A program made the position numbers and the translations under genes. From the NCBI GenBank assembly GCA_903970185.1, contig CAJCIC010000025.1, positions 1 to 33,265 of the forward strand: a stretch of 33,265 bases of DNA, written 5' to 3'. The number at the start of each line of letters is the position of its first letter. The first letter of the stretch is position 1. Below the pieces are notes generated by a model that did no database searches, was not told the DNA's origin, and was given only the letters and a program-made list of their open reading frames with translations. This document shows positions 7,459 to 13,846 of this stretch, one piece after another. This DNA is from Gammaproteobacteria bacterium. GTDB lineage: Bacteria; Pseudomonadota; Gammaproteobacteria; Burkholderiales; Burkholderiaceae_D.

Positions 7459-8601
7459 CTATCGGAGCGGGTCGCGAGAATCTGGCGCCTCGTTCACGGC
7501 GGCGTATTTCACCAATGAACGCCGGTAGGTCCACGAATAGAGATCAACCGCCAGTGCCACATCGCAAAACTCATACACGCCGAGCATGGCGCGCGCGTAA
7601 TCGTTCACGTCGACGTCAAGGAACGACAGCGGCGAGCAGTTGGCGAGCATCAGCGGAATGTTGGCTGCCAGACGGCTCGTGCGCTTGTTGCCATCTTCGA
7701 AGGGTTGCAGGTAGGCCAGGTTCAGCCAAAGGAAGAGGCTGGCTTCTATCGGATTCTTGATGTCCCTGGCCTTCTCGATGATGGCCTCCAGCATTTCTTC
7801 AAGAAAGGCCGGCACTTGCGAAGGCACATAGACGGTGCCGCTGATGTGCACCCCTGTTGTGCGAATCGCTCCCAGGGCATCGCTCTCGGCGAGCAAGTCC
7901 TGCATCAGCACGGCATGCATGTTTCTGATCAGTGAGGTGGTGAGACCGTGCACCGGTGCAGCGTCGATCAAAAACTTGATCGCTGCCTTGTGATTAAGCA
8001 GCATCAACGTGTCGGTGTCAGTGCTCGTCGGTCCGCGCTCGAAGAGTTCCTCGGTCGCAAGGAGGGAATATTGATTTCCTTCGAGCCGGGATGATGAGAA
8101 GGACAGGTCGATGAGCAACTGCTCGAGCACCTTGCGCGCGTGGACACCCCCGGGCTCTTGCCCCTGCATGCAGCCCGTGCGGTACAGGGCTTCGGCCAAG
8201 TCCTGTGGCATGAGCCAGGTCGTATTGGGCACGTAAGCATCCACGAAACCGCGCTGGTAGGTGACCGGGTCTCGCGCAAGAAGGGGCACATCGAGTTTTT
8301 CCTTGATCTGCGCTCTGGCGTCAGAGGTGGCCTGGTGCGAGCCTGATTCAATTTGAGTACCGGCGGGGGCAGCAACTGCCAGAGCGACTGGGCGTGGCTC
8401 TTTAATCCGGTAGCGCATGGGGCGCGCCCGACCGGTGCGTTCGACCTCGCCACTCGCGCATAACAACTCGAGATGGCCACGTACCGTTGCCAGGCTCGCC
8501 CGCGTGGCTACGCTGATGTCGGCGGACGTCATTTCCGGCTGGCTCGCGAGAGCAAAGCGCCGCAGCACGTGCAAAATCTCGTCGCGCATGGACGTGCTCA
8601 C
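7459..8601 (-). CDS. Fic-domain protein with N-terminal winged helix and Gln at the catalytic His position
   Basis: A 380-residue protein. Residues about 5-70 look like a winged-helix/HTH domain (TSADISVATRASLATVRGHL). The C-terminal two thirds is a Fic domain. The inhibitory-helix motif SSRLEGN (170-176) places it in the N-terminally self-inhibited class. The active-site loop reads LQPFEDGNKRTSR, so the canonical HxFx(D/E)GN(G/K)R histidine is Gln299 (codon CAA at 7705-7707). Fic enzymes normally transfer AMP from ATP to target hydroxyls using that His, so catalysis may be lost or altered. I recall similar LQPF loops in other HTH-Fic proteins, so this may be a subfamily trait rather than decay. 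Start is GTG 8601 (GGA six bases upstream); ATG 8589 is an alternative. Direct repeats just upstream suggest autoregulation. Target unknown. Confidence 0.88.
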   Translation of the reverse strand: MSTSMRDEILHVLRRFALASQPEMTSADISVATRASLATVRGHLELLCASGEVERTGRARPMRYRIKEPRPVALAVAAPAGTQIESGSHQATSDARAQIKEKLDVPLLARDPVTYQRGFVDAYVPNTTWLMPQDLAEALYRTGCMQGQEPGGVHARKVLEQLLIDLSFSSSRLEGNQYSLLATEELFERGPTSTDTDTLMLLNHKAAIKFLIDAAPVHGLTTSLIRNMHAVLMQDLLAESDALGAIRTTGVHISGTVYVPSQVPAFLEEMLEAIIEKARDIKNPIEASLFLWLNLAYLQPFEDGNKRTSRLAANIPLMLANCSPLSFLDVDVNDYARAMLGVYEFCDVALAVDLYSWTYRRSLVKYAAVNEAPDSRDPLR

Positions 8602-8618
8602 ATGCTATCCGCAGACAA

Positions 8619-8644
8619 ATCAGATCAGAATTCGATCAGATCAG
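8619..8644. repeat. Direct repeat in the promoter of the HTH-Fic gene
   Basis: ATCAGATCAG occurs at 8619-8628 and again at 8635-8644, a 16-bp period separated by AATTCG, 18 bp upstream of the GTG start. The HTH domain of the Fic protein is a natural candidate to bind here. The repeat is seen directly; its role is inferred. Confidence 0.5.
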
Positions 8645-8733
8645 CTCGCAATCAGCGAATGCAAGTGGGAATCAGCGCATTGCGCAACTTCGAGCGGATA
8701 TCATTCGCGACTTCGATGCGCGAACGGGGCATT

Positions 8734-9321
8734 TCAATTGCCGGGCGATCCGTGCATGAGCGGCCCAATGAGCGCGACAACCTCATCGACAGTGTCCTCT
8801 GCGCGCGGCCGCTCGGGCGTTTCAAACCACTCCTTGGCGGCACCGTAGAGCGCCGAGCTGATGATCGCGGCCACCATTTCCTGCGACAGCAGGCCCGTCC
8901 AGGGCTGCTGTTGCTTCAGTCCGTCGAGGGTCAATTTCCTGACCACTGAAACAATCGCCAACTCCATGCGCGGGTCAACTGGACGTCCGCGACCATGGCA
9001 GTCGCTGGTCGCCTCCACCAGGTAGTCGCAAATTCCGAGGAAGGTCTTGCCAAGACCCGAGGCGCATGTGCCATCAAAAATGACGTCGCGGTCTTCAAGC
9101 AGGCGAAAGAAGCGGCCCGCGGTGACACACTCCAAAAGGGCGTACTTGTCGGTGTAATGGGCGTAAAACGTACCCCGATTGAGCGTCGCCGCCTCAGTGA
9201 TGTCCTGAATCGAAATCTCCTCGAAGCTCTTCGTCTCGAGCAGCTTGAAGAGGGCCTGCTCCAGAAGATTTCGGGTGCGCCTGATGCGCGGATCGAGGTG
9301 GGTGGGGTCGGAATCGGCCAT
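8734..9321 (-). CDS. TetR-family repressor divergent from azoreductase
   Basis: A 195-residue TetR regulator. The N-terminal HTH is at about 30-70 (EISIQDITEAATLNRGTFYAHYTDKYALLE), followed by an all-helical effector domain of the TetR_C type common in small regulators. ATG at 9321 (MADSDP) is chosen; the frame extends upstream to 9588, but that part crosses the promoter/operator region and is not family-like. The gene is divergent from azoR and its -35/-10 (9428-9433 and 9405-9410, 17-bp spacer) contain the perfect palindrome at 9412-9425, so it very likely represses itself and azoR. The inducer is probably an azo, quinone or electrophilic compound, by analogy with regulators paired with such reductases; this is inference. 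Confidence 0.9.
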   Translation of the reverse strand: MADSDPTHLDPRIRRTRNLLEQALFKLLETKSFEEISIQDITEAATLNRGTFYAHYTDKYALLECVTAGRFFRLLEDRDVIFDGTCASGLGKTFLGICDYLVEATSDCHGRGRPVDPRMELAIVSVVRKLTLDGLKQQQPWTGLLSQEMVAAIISSALYGAAKEWFETPERPRAEDTVDEVVALIGPLMHGSPGN

Positions 9322-9378
9322 GCGTGACTGCGTCCAGTGGTACTTCGGACTGTGGGTGATTGGCAAACAAAACACAAG

Positions 9379-9442
9379 TTGCAAAACCAACACTTGTCGG
9401 CTATATTGTAGACGACATATGTCGTTTAAACAACACATGTCG
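9379..9442. promoter_or_regulatory. Shared tetR/azoR control region with palindromic operators
   Basis: Plus-strand promoter toward azoR: TTGCAA (9379-9384), 17-bp spacer, TATATT (9402-9407). Minus-strand promoter toward tetR: TTGTTT (9433-9428), 17-bp spacer, TACAAT (9410-9405). A perfect 14-bp palindrome ACGACATATGTCGT (9412-9425) sits in the tetR spacer and over the expected azoR transcription start. A related half-conserved site, CAACACATGTCG, follows at 9431-9442. The layout would let one TetR dimer silence both genes. Confidence 0.8.
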
Positions 9443-9520
9443 AACGTAATCTCCAAGGGACACGGGTGGATTTTCCCCCGGTCCGCCGCCCGACACGTAA
9501 GTATCGCAAAGGACTTCGCC

Positions 9521-10150
9521 ATGACCACGCTGTTAAAAATCGATGTCAGCCCAAGAGGCGACCATTCCGTATCCCGCGCGCTGAGCAAGCAGTTCGCTGA
9601 TCACTGGAAAGAGCGCCATGCCGGCGGCAAGGTGATCGAGCGCGACCTCGCCACGACGCACCTGCCATTTGTCGAGCTGCCCTGGATCATGGCGGCGTTT
9701 AGCGACGCTGCCTCGCACAATGACGAACAGAAGGCGGCGCTTCAGATCGGCAACGACCTGATTGCCGAGCTCAAGGGCGCTGACGAGTGGCTGATCGCAA
9801 CGCCGATGTACAACTTTGCCATTCCGGCGAAACTGAAGGCCTACATCGACCACGTCGTTCGTGCCGGCCAGACCTTCAAGGCCAATCCCGATGGCAGCTA
9901 TACCGGGCTTGTATCAGGCAAGAAGGCAACGGTCATCATCTCGAGCGCTGGCGAGTATCTTCCAGGATCGCCCGCCGAAGCCTATGACGCGGAAAAGCCC
10001 TACCTGCGTTCGGTCCTTGGTTTCATCGGTGTCACCGATGTGACCTTCATCCAGGCGGGCTCGACATGGAAGGTCGATCGCGGCATGGAAAAGCTCGACG
10101 AACTTGTCTCGCGCTATTCCGACCAGGTCGCGGTCGCTGCGAGCGCATAG
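9521..10150 (+). CDS. azoR: FMN-dependent NADH azoreductase/quinone reductase
   Basis: A 209-residue flavodoxin-like enzyme of the AzoR family. Such enzymes use FMN and NAD(P)H to reduce azo dyes and, probably more relevant in the cell, quinones by two electrons, limiting redox cycling. Family features: N-terminal KIDVSPRGDHSVSRALS phosphate-binding segment (6-22), TPMYNFAIPAKLKAYIDHV (about 94-112, FMN contact loop), and the SSAGEY region (about 144-149). Length matches the usual 200-210. ATG at 9521 follows AAAGGA by seven bases. It is driven from the promoter shared with the divergent TetR. It neighbours a SoxR-controlled quinone-oxidase-like gene, supporting a redox-stress role. Confidence 0.93.
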   Translation: MTTLLKIDVSPRGDHSVSRALSKQFADHWKERHAGGKVIERDLATTHLPFVELPWIMAAFSDAASHNDEQKAALQIGNDLIAELKGADEWLIATPMYNFAIPAKLKAYIDHVVRAGQTFKANPDGSYTGLVSGKKATVIISSAGEYLPGSPAEAYDAEKPYLRSVLGFIGVTDVTFIQAGSTWKVDRGMEKLDELVSRYSDQVAVAASA

Positions 10151-10164
10151 AGGGAGTGCAAGGG

Positions 10165-10192
10165 GTCGCGGATGACGAACGTCATTCGCGAC
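10165..10192. repeat. Long inverted repeat 15 bp after azoR
   Basis: Two 13-base arms (GTCGCGGATGACG and CGTCATTCGCGAC) separated by AA form a hairpin with a single G-U pair. There is no T tract after it on either strand, so it is not a standard intrinsic terminator, though it could stabilise the azoR transcript end. It overlaps the broken end of the AbrB-like remnant on the other strand. Confidence 0.6.
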
Positions 10193-10271
10193 TCACGGCC
10201 TCTCCCACGGGCTCCCGCACGTCCCTTGGCACCGTCACTTGTCCCTTGCGGGTCACAGTAGTTGCAGCCAT
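10182..10271 (-). pseudogene. Truncated AbrB/SpoVT-type antitoxin remnant
   Basis: An ORF of 29 codons with a plausible ribosome site (AGAGG six bases before ATG at 10271). It starts MAATTVTRKGQVTVPRDVRE, which is the N-terminal swapped-hairpin DNA-binding signature of PrlF/AbrB-type antitoxins (TVTxKGQVTxPxxVRxxLG). The family normally continues with a second strand-rich part of 50 or more residues; here the sequence stops soon after the motif and neither alternative frame continues the domain. No toxin gene follows. It looks like the leftover of a toxin-antitoxin module, cut where the azoR end and the hairpin begin. A functional very short peptide is possible but less likely. Confidence 0.65.
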
Positions 10272-10330
10272 GAACGCCTCTATGTATTTCGCATACTTGA
10301 TGATTCTGAGTGTGACGCGGCTCGAGTATC

Positions 10331-11362
10331 TCAGTGTGAAAAAGCTGCCCGCTGCGCAGCGGCAAGCCAGACGCTGCCTGGGCATCGCTGCTGCCAGGTC
10401 CATGCAGAGAAGACCAGCTTAATGACATGGTCGTCATCAGAATCGAGGGCAAGAGCGATGATCTCGTCCCACGACTTCGCTTTAAGGATTGATGAGCCGC
10501 TCTTGATGGGTTCCGCTGCCAAAAAGGCCGCAGCCAGACTCGCGAGTACGGCTTCTTTGTGCCGCTCAAGCTCCCCTTCGGGGAGCAGCCTTGCGAGTTG
10601 CAGCACGGCATCGGTTCCTGTAATGACGTGAAGCACCGTAAAGTTGCCGGAGCGTGCATACACTTTAGCGGCCTTAAGCGCCACGTCTTGAATCAAGGCC
10701 GGAAGCGTTTTCTGTGGCAGTGCCAGGGACGTTGCCAGCTGGCGATAGGACGCGCCAGCTGCAACGGCGGCGACTCTGTCAGTAATCAGGCCTGACCTCG
10801 GTTGCAGCGGTTCACGCATGGCGTGCTCATGCAGTGCGCGCAGCCATTCTTCGACCGACTGGAATGCGCGATGGCCTCGCGGTGACGGCGGCGGAAGCGG
10901 TTTGGCGCAGACGCTCCAATAGGCCAATGCATTGGCCACTTCGAGTGCATGGCACGACCTGACGGCGTGGGACAGCCGGATGACCCCATGAAATGCCGCG
11001 GCTTCAATCGACGGCAGCAGTTGCGGGAGGGACTCCCGTGCGACCGCTGCGATTCCCCTGGCGCTTATCAAGCGGCGAAAGTGCGCCCGCTGTTTCTCGT
11101 AGAGGAGGCCGCTCTCGGTCGAATTTCCAATGGCAAGAGTCGTGGGTAAGCGCTTTCTGTAACGCGCCGAGTATTCGTCAAGCCGGCTCGTGCCGACCCC
11201 CGCCTCGGCCAATACACTTAGCACCATGGGCAAATGATTCGTGAGACCGCCCGCATACTCGGGTGGATCGTCGGCAAATCGGTTCAGGAGGATTTGAAGA
11301 TGTTCACGCGCGGCCGCTTCGGATTCGTGGTGGAGTTTTTTGCCAAGCACTTGAGCCGTCAT
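10331..11362 (-). CDS. Questin-oxidase-like protein (DUF4243 family)
   Basis: A 343-residue protein resembling the questin oxidase-like family. The N-terminus has EYAGGLTNHLPMVLSVLAEAG then RLDEYSARYRKRLP, and the C-terminus has SWDEIIALALDSDDDHVIKLVFSAW, both family-like. Fungal members such as questin oxidase open anthraquinone rings in a Baeyer-Villiger-like reaction; bacterial roles are poorly known. No classical flavin-binding GxGxxG motif is seen, consistent with the family. ATG at 11362 follows GGGAG by six bases. The promoter upstream has the 19-bp spacing used by MerR activators and the site is shared with divergent soxR, so SoxR activation by redox-cycling quinones is a good prediction. 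The family call is from recalled motifs. Confidence 0.75.
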   Translation of the reverse strand: MTAQVLGKKLHHESEAAAREHLQILLNRFADDPPEYAGGLTNHLPMVLSVLAEAGVGTSRLDEYSARYRKRLPTTLAIGNSTESGLLYEKQRAHFRRLISARGIAAVARESLPQLLPSIEAAAFHGVIRLSHAVRSCHALEVANALAYWSVCAKPLPPPSPRGHRAFQSVEEWLRALHEHAMREPLQPRSGLITDRVAAVAAGASYRQLATSLALPQKTLPALIQDVALKAAKVYARSGNFTVLHVITGTDAVLQLARLLPEGELERHKEAVLASLAAAFLAAEPIKSGSSILKAKSWDEIIALALDSDDDHVIKLVFSAWTWQQRCPGSVWLAAAQRAAFSH

Positions 11363-11390
11363 GGGGTGCTCCCGGTTGGTTTATATCCAT

Positions 11391-11421
11391 ACTCTAGAAG
11401 TTAAAGTAAACTTCAAGTCAA
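11391..11421 (-). promoter_or_regulatory. SoxR-type promoter with 19-bp spacer
   Basis: On the minus strand TTGACT (11421-11416) and TAGAGT (11396-11391) are separated by exactly 19 bp, too long for unassisted sigma-70 transcription and characteristic of MerR-family activated promoters. The spacer contains inverted arms GAAGTT/AACTTC (11397-11414). In the same register as the Escherichia coli soxS promoter it has a central AAGTTTACTT core like the soxbox AAGTTAACTT. It points to the questin-oxidase-like gene; divergent soxR may be expressed from the other side. Confidence 0.78.
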
Positions 11422-11441
11422 GCGAATTTACGGGAGCATCA

Positions 11442-11936
11442 GTGCAACCGAACCTGATGGACATCGGCCGGTTTGCAGCGCGGGCGGGAGTTGCGGCAAG
11501 CACGCTTAGGTTCTACGAGAGCCGAGGGCTGCTTACGAGCTTTCGTGACTCGCCAGAGGGCCGAAGAAAGTATCCGAGGTCATCGCTAAGGCAGGTTGCC
11601 TTTATCAAGGCGGCGCAAAACCTCGGTCTGTCGCTAAGCGAAATCGAGGCTGCCCTCGGAAGTCTGCCTGACAAGCGAACGCCCACGCGAGAAGACTGGG
11701 AGCTGCTCTCGACGCCTTGGGCTCAGACCATCGACGAGCGCATTGCGGAGCTTTCCCGCTTGCGCAATGCCCTCTCAAACTGTATCGGCTGCGGCTGTCT
11801 CTCGATTGACCGATGCGCGCTATTCAATCCAGATGATGCTGCTGCGCAGGGCGGACCCGGAGCGCGGTTTCTCGCTGGGCCTGATGCCGCGAAAAGAATC
11901 GGCCGGAGGGTTAAAGGCAAGAAAAATCGACTTTAG
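11442..11936 (+). CDS. soxR: Redox-sensitive transcriptional activator SoxR (MerR family, [2Fe-2S])
   Basis: A 164-residue MerR regulator. The N-terminal winged helix begins DIGRFAARAGVAASTLRFYE, a dimerisation helix follows, then the SoxR-specific cluster loop CIGCGCLSIDRC with Cys at 114, 117, 119 and 125. SoxR senses redox-active compounds through oxidation of its [2Fe-2S] cluster and activates promoters with 19-bp spacers. GTG at 11442 is preferred because CGGGAG lies five bases upstream; ATG at 11457 is also in frame, but 20 bases from that site. The C-terminus after the cluster is somewhat long and basic (RIGRRVKGKKNRL). The divergent questin-oxidase-like gene carries a fitting SoxR site; azoR lies two genes away. 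There is no soxS, as expected outside enterics. Confidence 0.95.
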   Translation: MQPNLMDIGRFAARAGVAASTLRFYESRGLLTSFRDSPEGRRKYPRSSLRQVAFIKAAQNLGLSLSEIEAALGSLPDKRTPTREDWELLSTPWAQTIDERIAELSRLRNALSNCIGCGCLSIDRCALFNPDDAAAQGGPGARFLAGPDAAKRIGRRVKGKKNRL

Positions 11937-12023
11937 ATCGTTTTTTCGCCCCTCGGCCGTCGTCCTCCACCTGAGGGAAGCTCTGGGCGTCCAGCGCCCG
12001 TCCTACGGACCTTTTTGGCGCGT

Positions 12024-12039
12024 TTTGCCAATTGGCAAA
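12024..12039. repeat. Perfect 16-bp palindrome between convergent soxR and fic
   Basis: TTTGCCAATTGGCAAA is self-complementary over all 16 bases. It lies 15 bp beyond the fic stop and 88 bp after the soxR stop. It could form a short hairpin in both transcripts, but the T bases are inside the stem, so a terminator role is uncertain; a protein-binding site is equally possible. Confidence 0.5.
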
Positions 12040-12053
12040 GCTGCGCCCGAGAG

Positions 12054-13628
12054 CTACCCAGCGGCGGTGTCGTAGCCGAGGGCGCCTTGGCCATCCTGCT
12101 GCTCCCGTTGAACACTGCCAGCGATGAACTCAGCCAACGGGCGAATATTGCTTTCGGAACTCGCGGCGTTGAGGGCCTCCATGTACGCGTTGCGACCCTT
12201 GAGCTCGACGACCGTCCAGCAATAGCCGCCCGACGCGAGCATGGCGTTCATCAAAAAGCGCCCCATCCGTCCGTTTCCATCAGGATACGGATGGATGAAA
12301 ACGAAAATGAAATGGCCAAGCACTGCCCTGACAGAAGCTTCAGGCTCGTCACGCAGGAGCTCAAAGAGTACCGGCATCGCGTACCGAACTGTTTCAGGCG
12401 ACGGTGGGACATGCTGTGCGTTTCGGATGTACACGGGGTGGCCACGATACCCTGCAAGATCGCTGGCTTTGAGGATGCCGGCGTCGACGCTGGGGCCGAA
12501 TAATTCCCGATACCATCTCCGATGGTCGTCGAGCGCGACGGCGCCAGAATTTTCTCCCGCCAGGATGCGTCTTAGCGAAGATTCCACAGCCGTCTTGGCA
12601 AGAAAGTAGCCGCGTGCAGCCATTGCGTCCCTTGATGCCTGGTCCTCTTTGCGCGTCTCGGGACTCCAGTTGCCTTTGGACACTCGCTCAATGAGTTCGG
12701 CAGAAACTCGGTAGCCTTCTATCGATAGAGAGTTGTAAGCATCACGTACATAACTTTCCTTCACTTTCTTCATGTACGTCTCGGCATCGGCAGGAAGGCC
12801 CGGTGCATCTGGAAAGGCGGCGATCACCACGTCCCGCATTTCCTTCCACATCAGTCGAATGCGAGTCGCGTAGGGCTGCTCATTTTGTCGGAGCTCGACG
12901 CTGTCAGCCAAACCAGGAAACGGATCGTATTCCGTGACAACATAGCCTGCACTGCGCATTACGGAAGTAATATCGTCAGCGAATGCCGGGCGGCTGCAGG
13001 CGCGAAGCGCTCCCGCCAAGCGACCTGCCTGGATGCCATAGCCACCCTCAAGCAGTTGACGGACGAGTTCGCTACTGTCTTGCAAGCTGAGAAGCCCGAG
13101 CTGGGCGTCTCTCGCGTGGTTCTGAAAGAAAGAATCGGTCAAACGCACGAGTGCGTGCTCCAGTGTCATCACCTGTAGGCCAGACACGATTGCGCGGTTT
13201 TCACGAGCGGGGAAGTTACCGGCGCGGTAGTCAAAAATCGAGTGGCCGGCTGGCAAGTCCAGATAGTTGTTCGTACCTTTAGGAGCGAGAATCCGGATCT
13301 GCCGGGGCAGTTGAGTGTCACCGGTGTGAAGCCTGACCGAGAGGTCTGCCGAGACGCACCACTCGTCGCCAAAGCGGAAATTGCAATAACGTCGGATGAA
13401 TTCGTACGCGAAGGCATACCACGCAGTGGTGACTCCTTCAGCTTCGTCAGGACGAGACGCGATATACCAGCCCTTGATGACCGGCGCCAAAAATCCGTTG
13501 TCGATCAGCGCCTCCCGTTCAACTCTGGGGAACTCCTTGGACCGCAAAATATTTGCGCCATTGTCTTGCAGCTGTTTCAGCCTGAGAAGACCTGCTGCCA
13601 ACCGTCGCTGGGCCGGAGTGACTTGCAT
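12054..13628 (-). CDS. Fic-family AMP-transferase with AbiEi-like N-terminal region
   Basis: A 524-residue two-part protein. The first 200 residues resemble AbiEi-type antitoxin/regulator proteins: a winged-helix-like start, the characteristic KGWYIASRP turn (about 52-60), then a mixed region with HSIFDYRAGNFP. The C-terminal part is a Fic domain with inhibitory motif SLSIEG (300-305) and canonical active site HPYPDGNGRMGR (446-457; catalytic His446, with Asp, Asn and both Arg present), so it should be able to transfer a nucleotide. The N-terminal region may bind DNA and autoregulate or recognise the target. Upstream is an AT-rich promoter with a 20-bp-spaced direct repeat. No separate toxin or antitoxin gene is adjacent. 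It is convergent with soxR and divergent from the isc operon. It may be a self-contained defence or stress module. Confidence 0.88.
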   Translation of the reverse strand: MQVTPAQRRLAAGLLRLKQLQDNGANILRSKEFPRVEREALIDNGFLAPVIKGWYIASRPDEAEGVTTAWYAFAYEFIRRYCNFRFGDEWCVSADLSVRLHTGDTQLPRQIRILAPKGTNNYLDLPAGHSIFDYRAGNFPARENRAIVSGLQVMTLEHALVRLTDSFFQNHARDAQLGLLSLQDSSELVRQLLEGGYGIQAGRLAGALRACSRPAFADDITSVMRSAGYVVTEYDPFPGLADSVELRQNEQPYATRIRLMWKEMRDVVIAAFPDAPGLPADAETYMKKVKESYVRDAYNSLSIEGYRVSAELIERVSKGNWSPETRKEDQASRDAMAARGYFLAKTAVESSLRRILAGENSGAVALDDHRRWYRELFGPSVDAGILKASDLAGYRGHPVYIRNAQHVPPSPETVRYAMPVLFELLRDEPEASVRAVLGHFIFVFIHPYPDGNGRMGRFLMNAMLASGGYCWTVVELKGRNAYMEALNAASSESNIRPLAEFIAGSVQREQQDGQGALGYDTAAG

Positions 13629-13846
13629 TATCCCCGCATTTCAGCTATGAAAACGTGCGATATTTAGCCTGAATAAAAGACTATGATCCTGAATTTAAAG
13701 AATTTTGTTTTTTTAAAATGACTCGTCAATAGTGTATCGTATATTACAGTTTATTGTGTATTATGATTTATCGTTTTTCCTGCGGCGCCGAAAGAAACCT
13801 CGATGGGGGCTGCGCATACCATCCGCGTGCGTCCCCATGCGGGCTA
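13629..13846. other. AT-rich intergenic region upstream of the AbiEi-Fic gene
   Basis: Bases about 13660-13785 are far more AT-rich than the rest of the window and hold no ORF of note. They include short repeated TGTAT/TTTAT blocks and probably the fic promoter. At 13803-13838 a long-range inverted pair ATGGGG/CCCCAT could fold into an imperfect hairpin. The composition suggests that the fic gene and its control region arrived by transfer next to the isc operon. Confidence 0.5.
13668..13700. repeat. 20-bp-spaced direct repeat upstream of AbiEi-Fic
   Basis: CCTGAATAAAAGA at 13668 and CCTGAATTTAAAG at 13688 share CCTGAATnnAA. Their start-to-start distance is exactly 20 bp, about two helical turns, so two protein subunits could bind the same DNA face. 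The repeat lies 40-72 bp upstream of the fic start. Confidence 0.45.

Noticed and set aside
7459-8601. Fic gene considered as a pseudogene because of the missing His
   Set aside because: The frame is intact over 380 codons with the other loop residues conserved, so it is better treated as a variant than a dead gene.
9322-9588. Upstream extension of the TetR (195 aa) reading frame
   Set aside because: It crosses the divergent promoter, operator and azoR start; the extra residues do not resemble a TetR N-terminus.
12885-13178. 97-codon plus-strand ORF inside the AbiEi-Fic gene, considered as a possible antitoxin
   Set aside because: Antisense to the Fic protein with no ribosome site and no antitoxin motif.
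13803-13838. ATGGGG/CCCCAT inverted pair upstream of iscR, considered as a riboswitch or terminator
   Set aside because: The inner pairing is poor and it lies upstream of the likely isc promoter, with no T tract.
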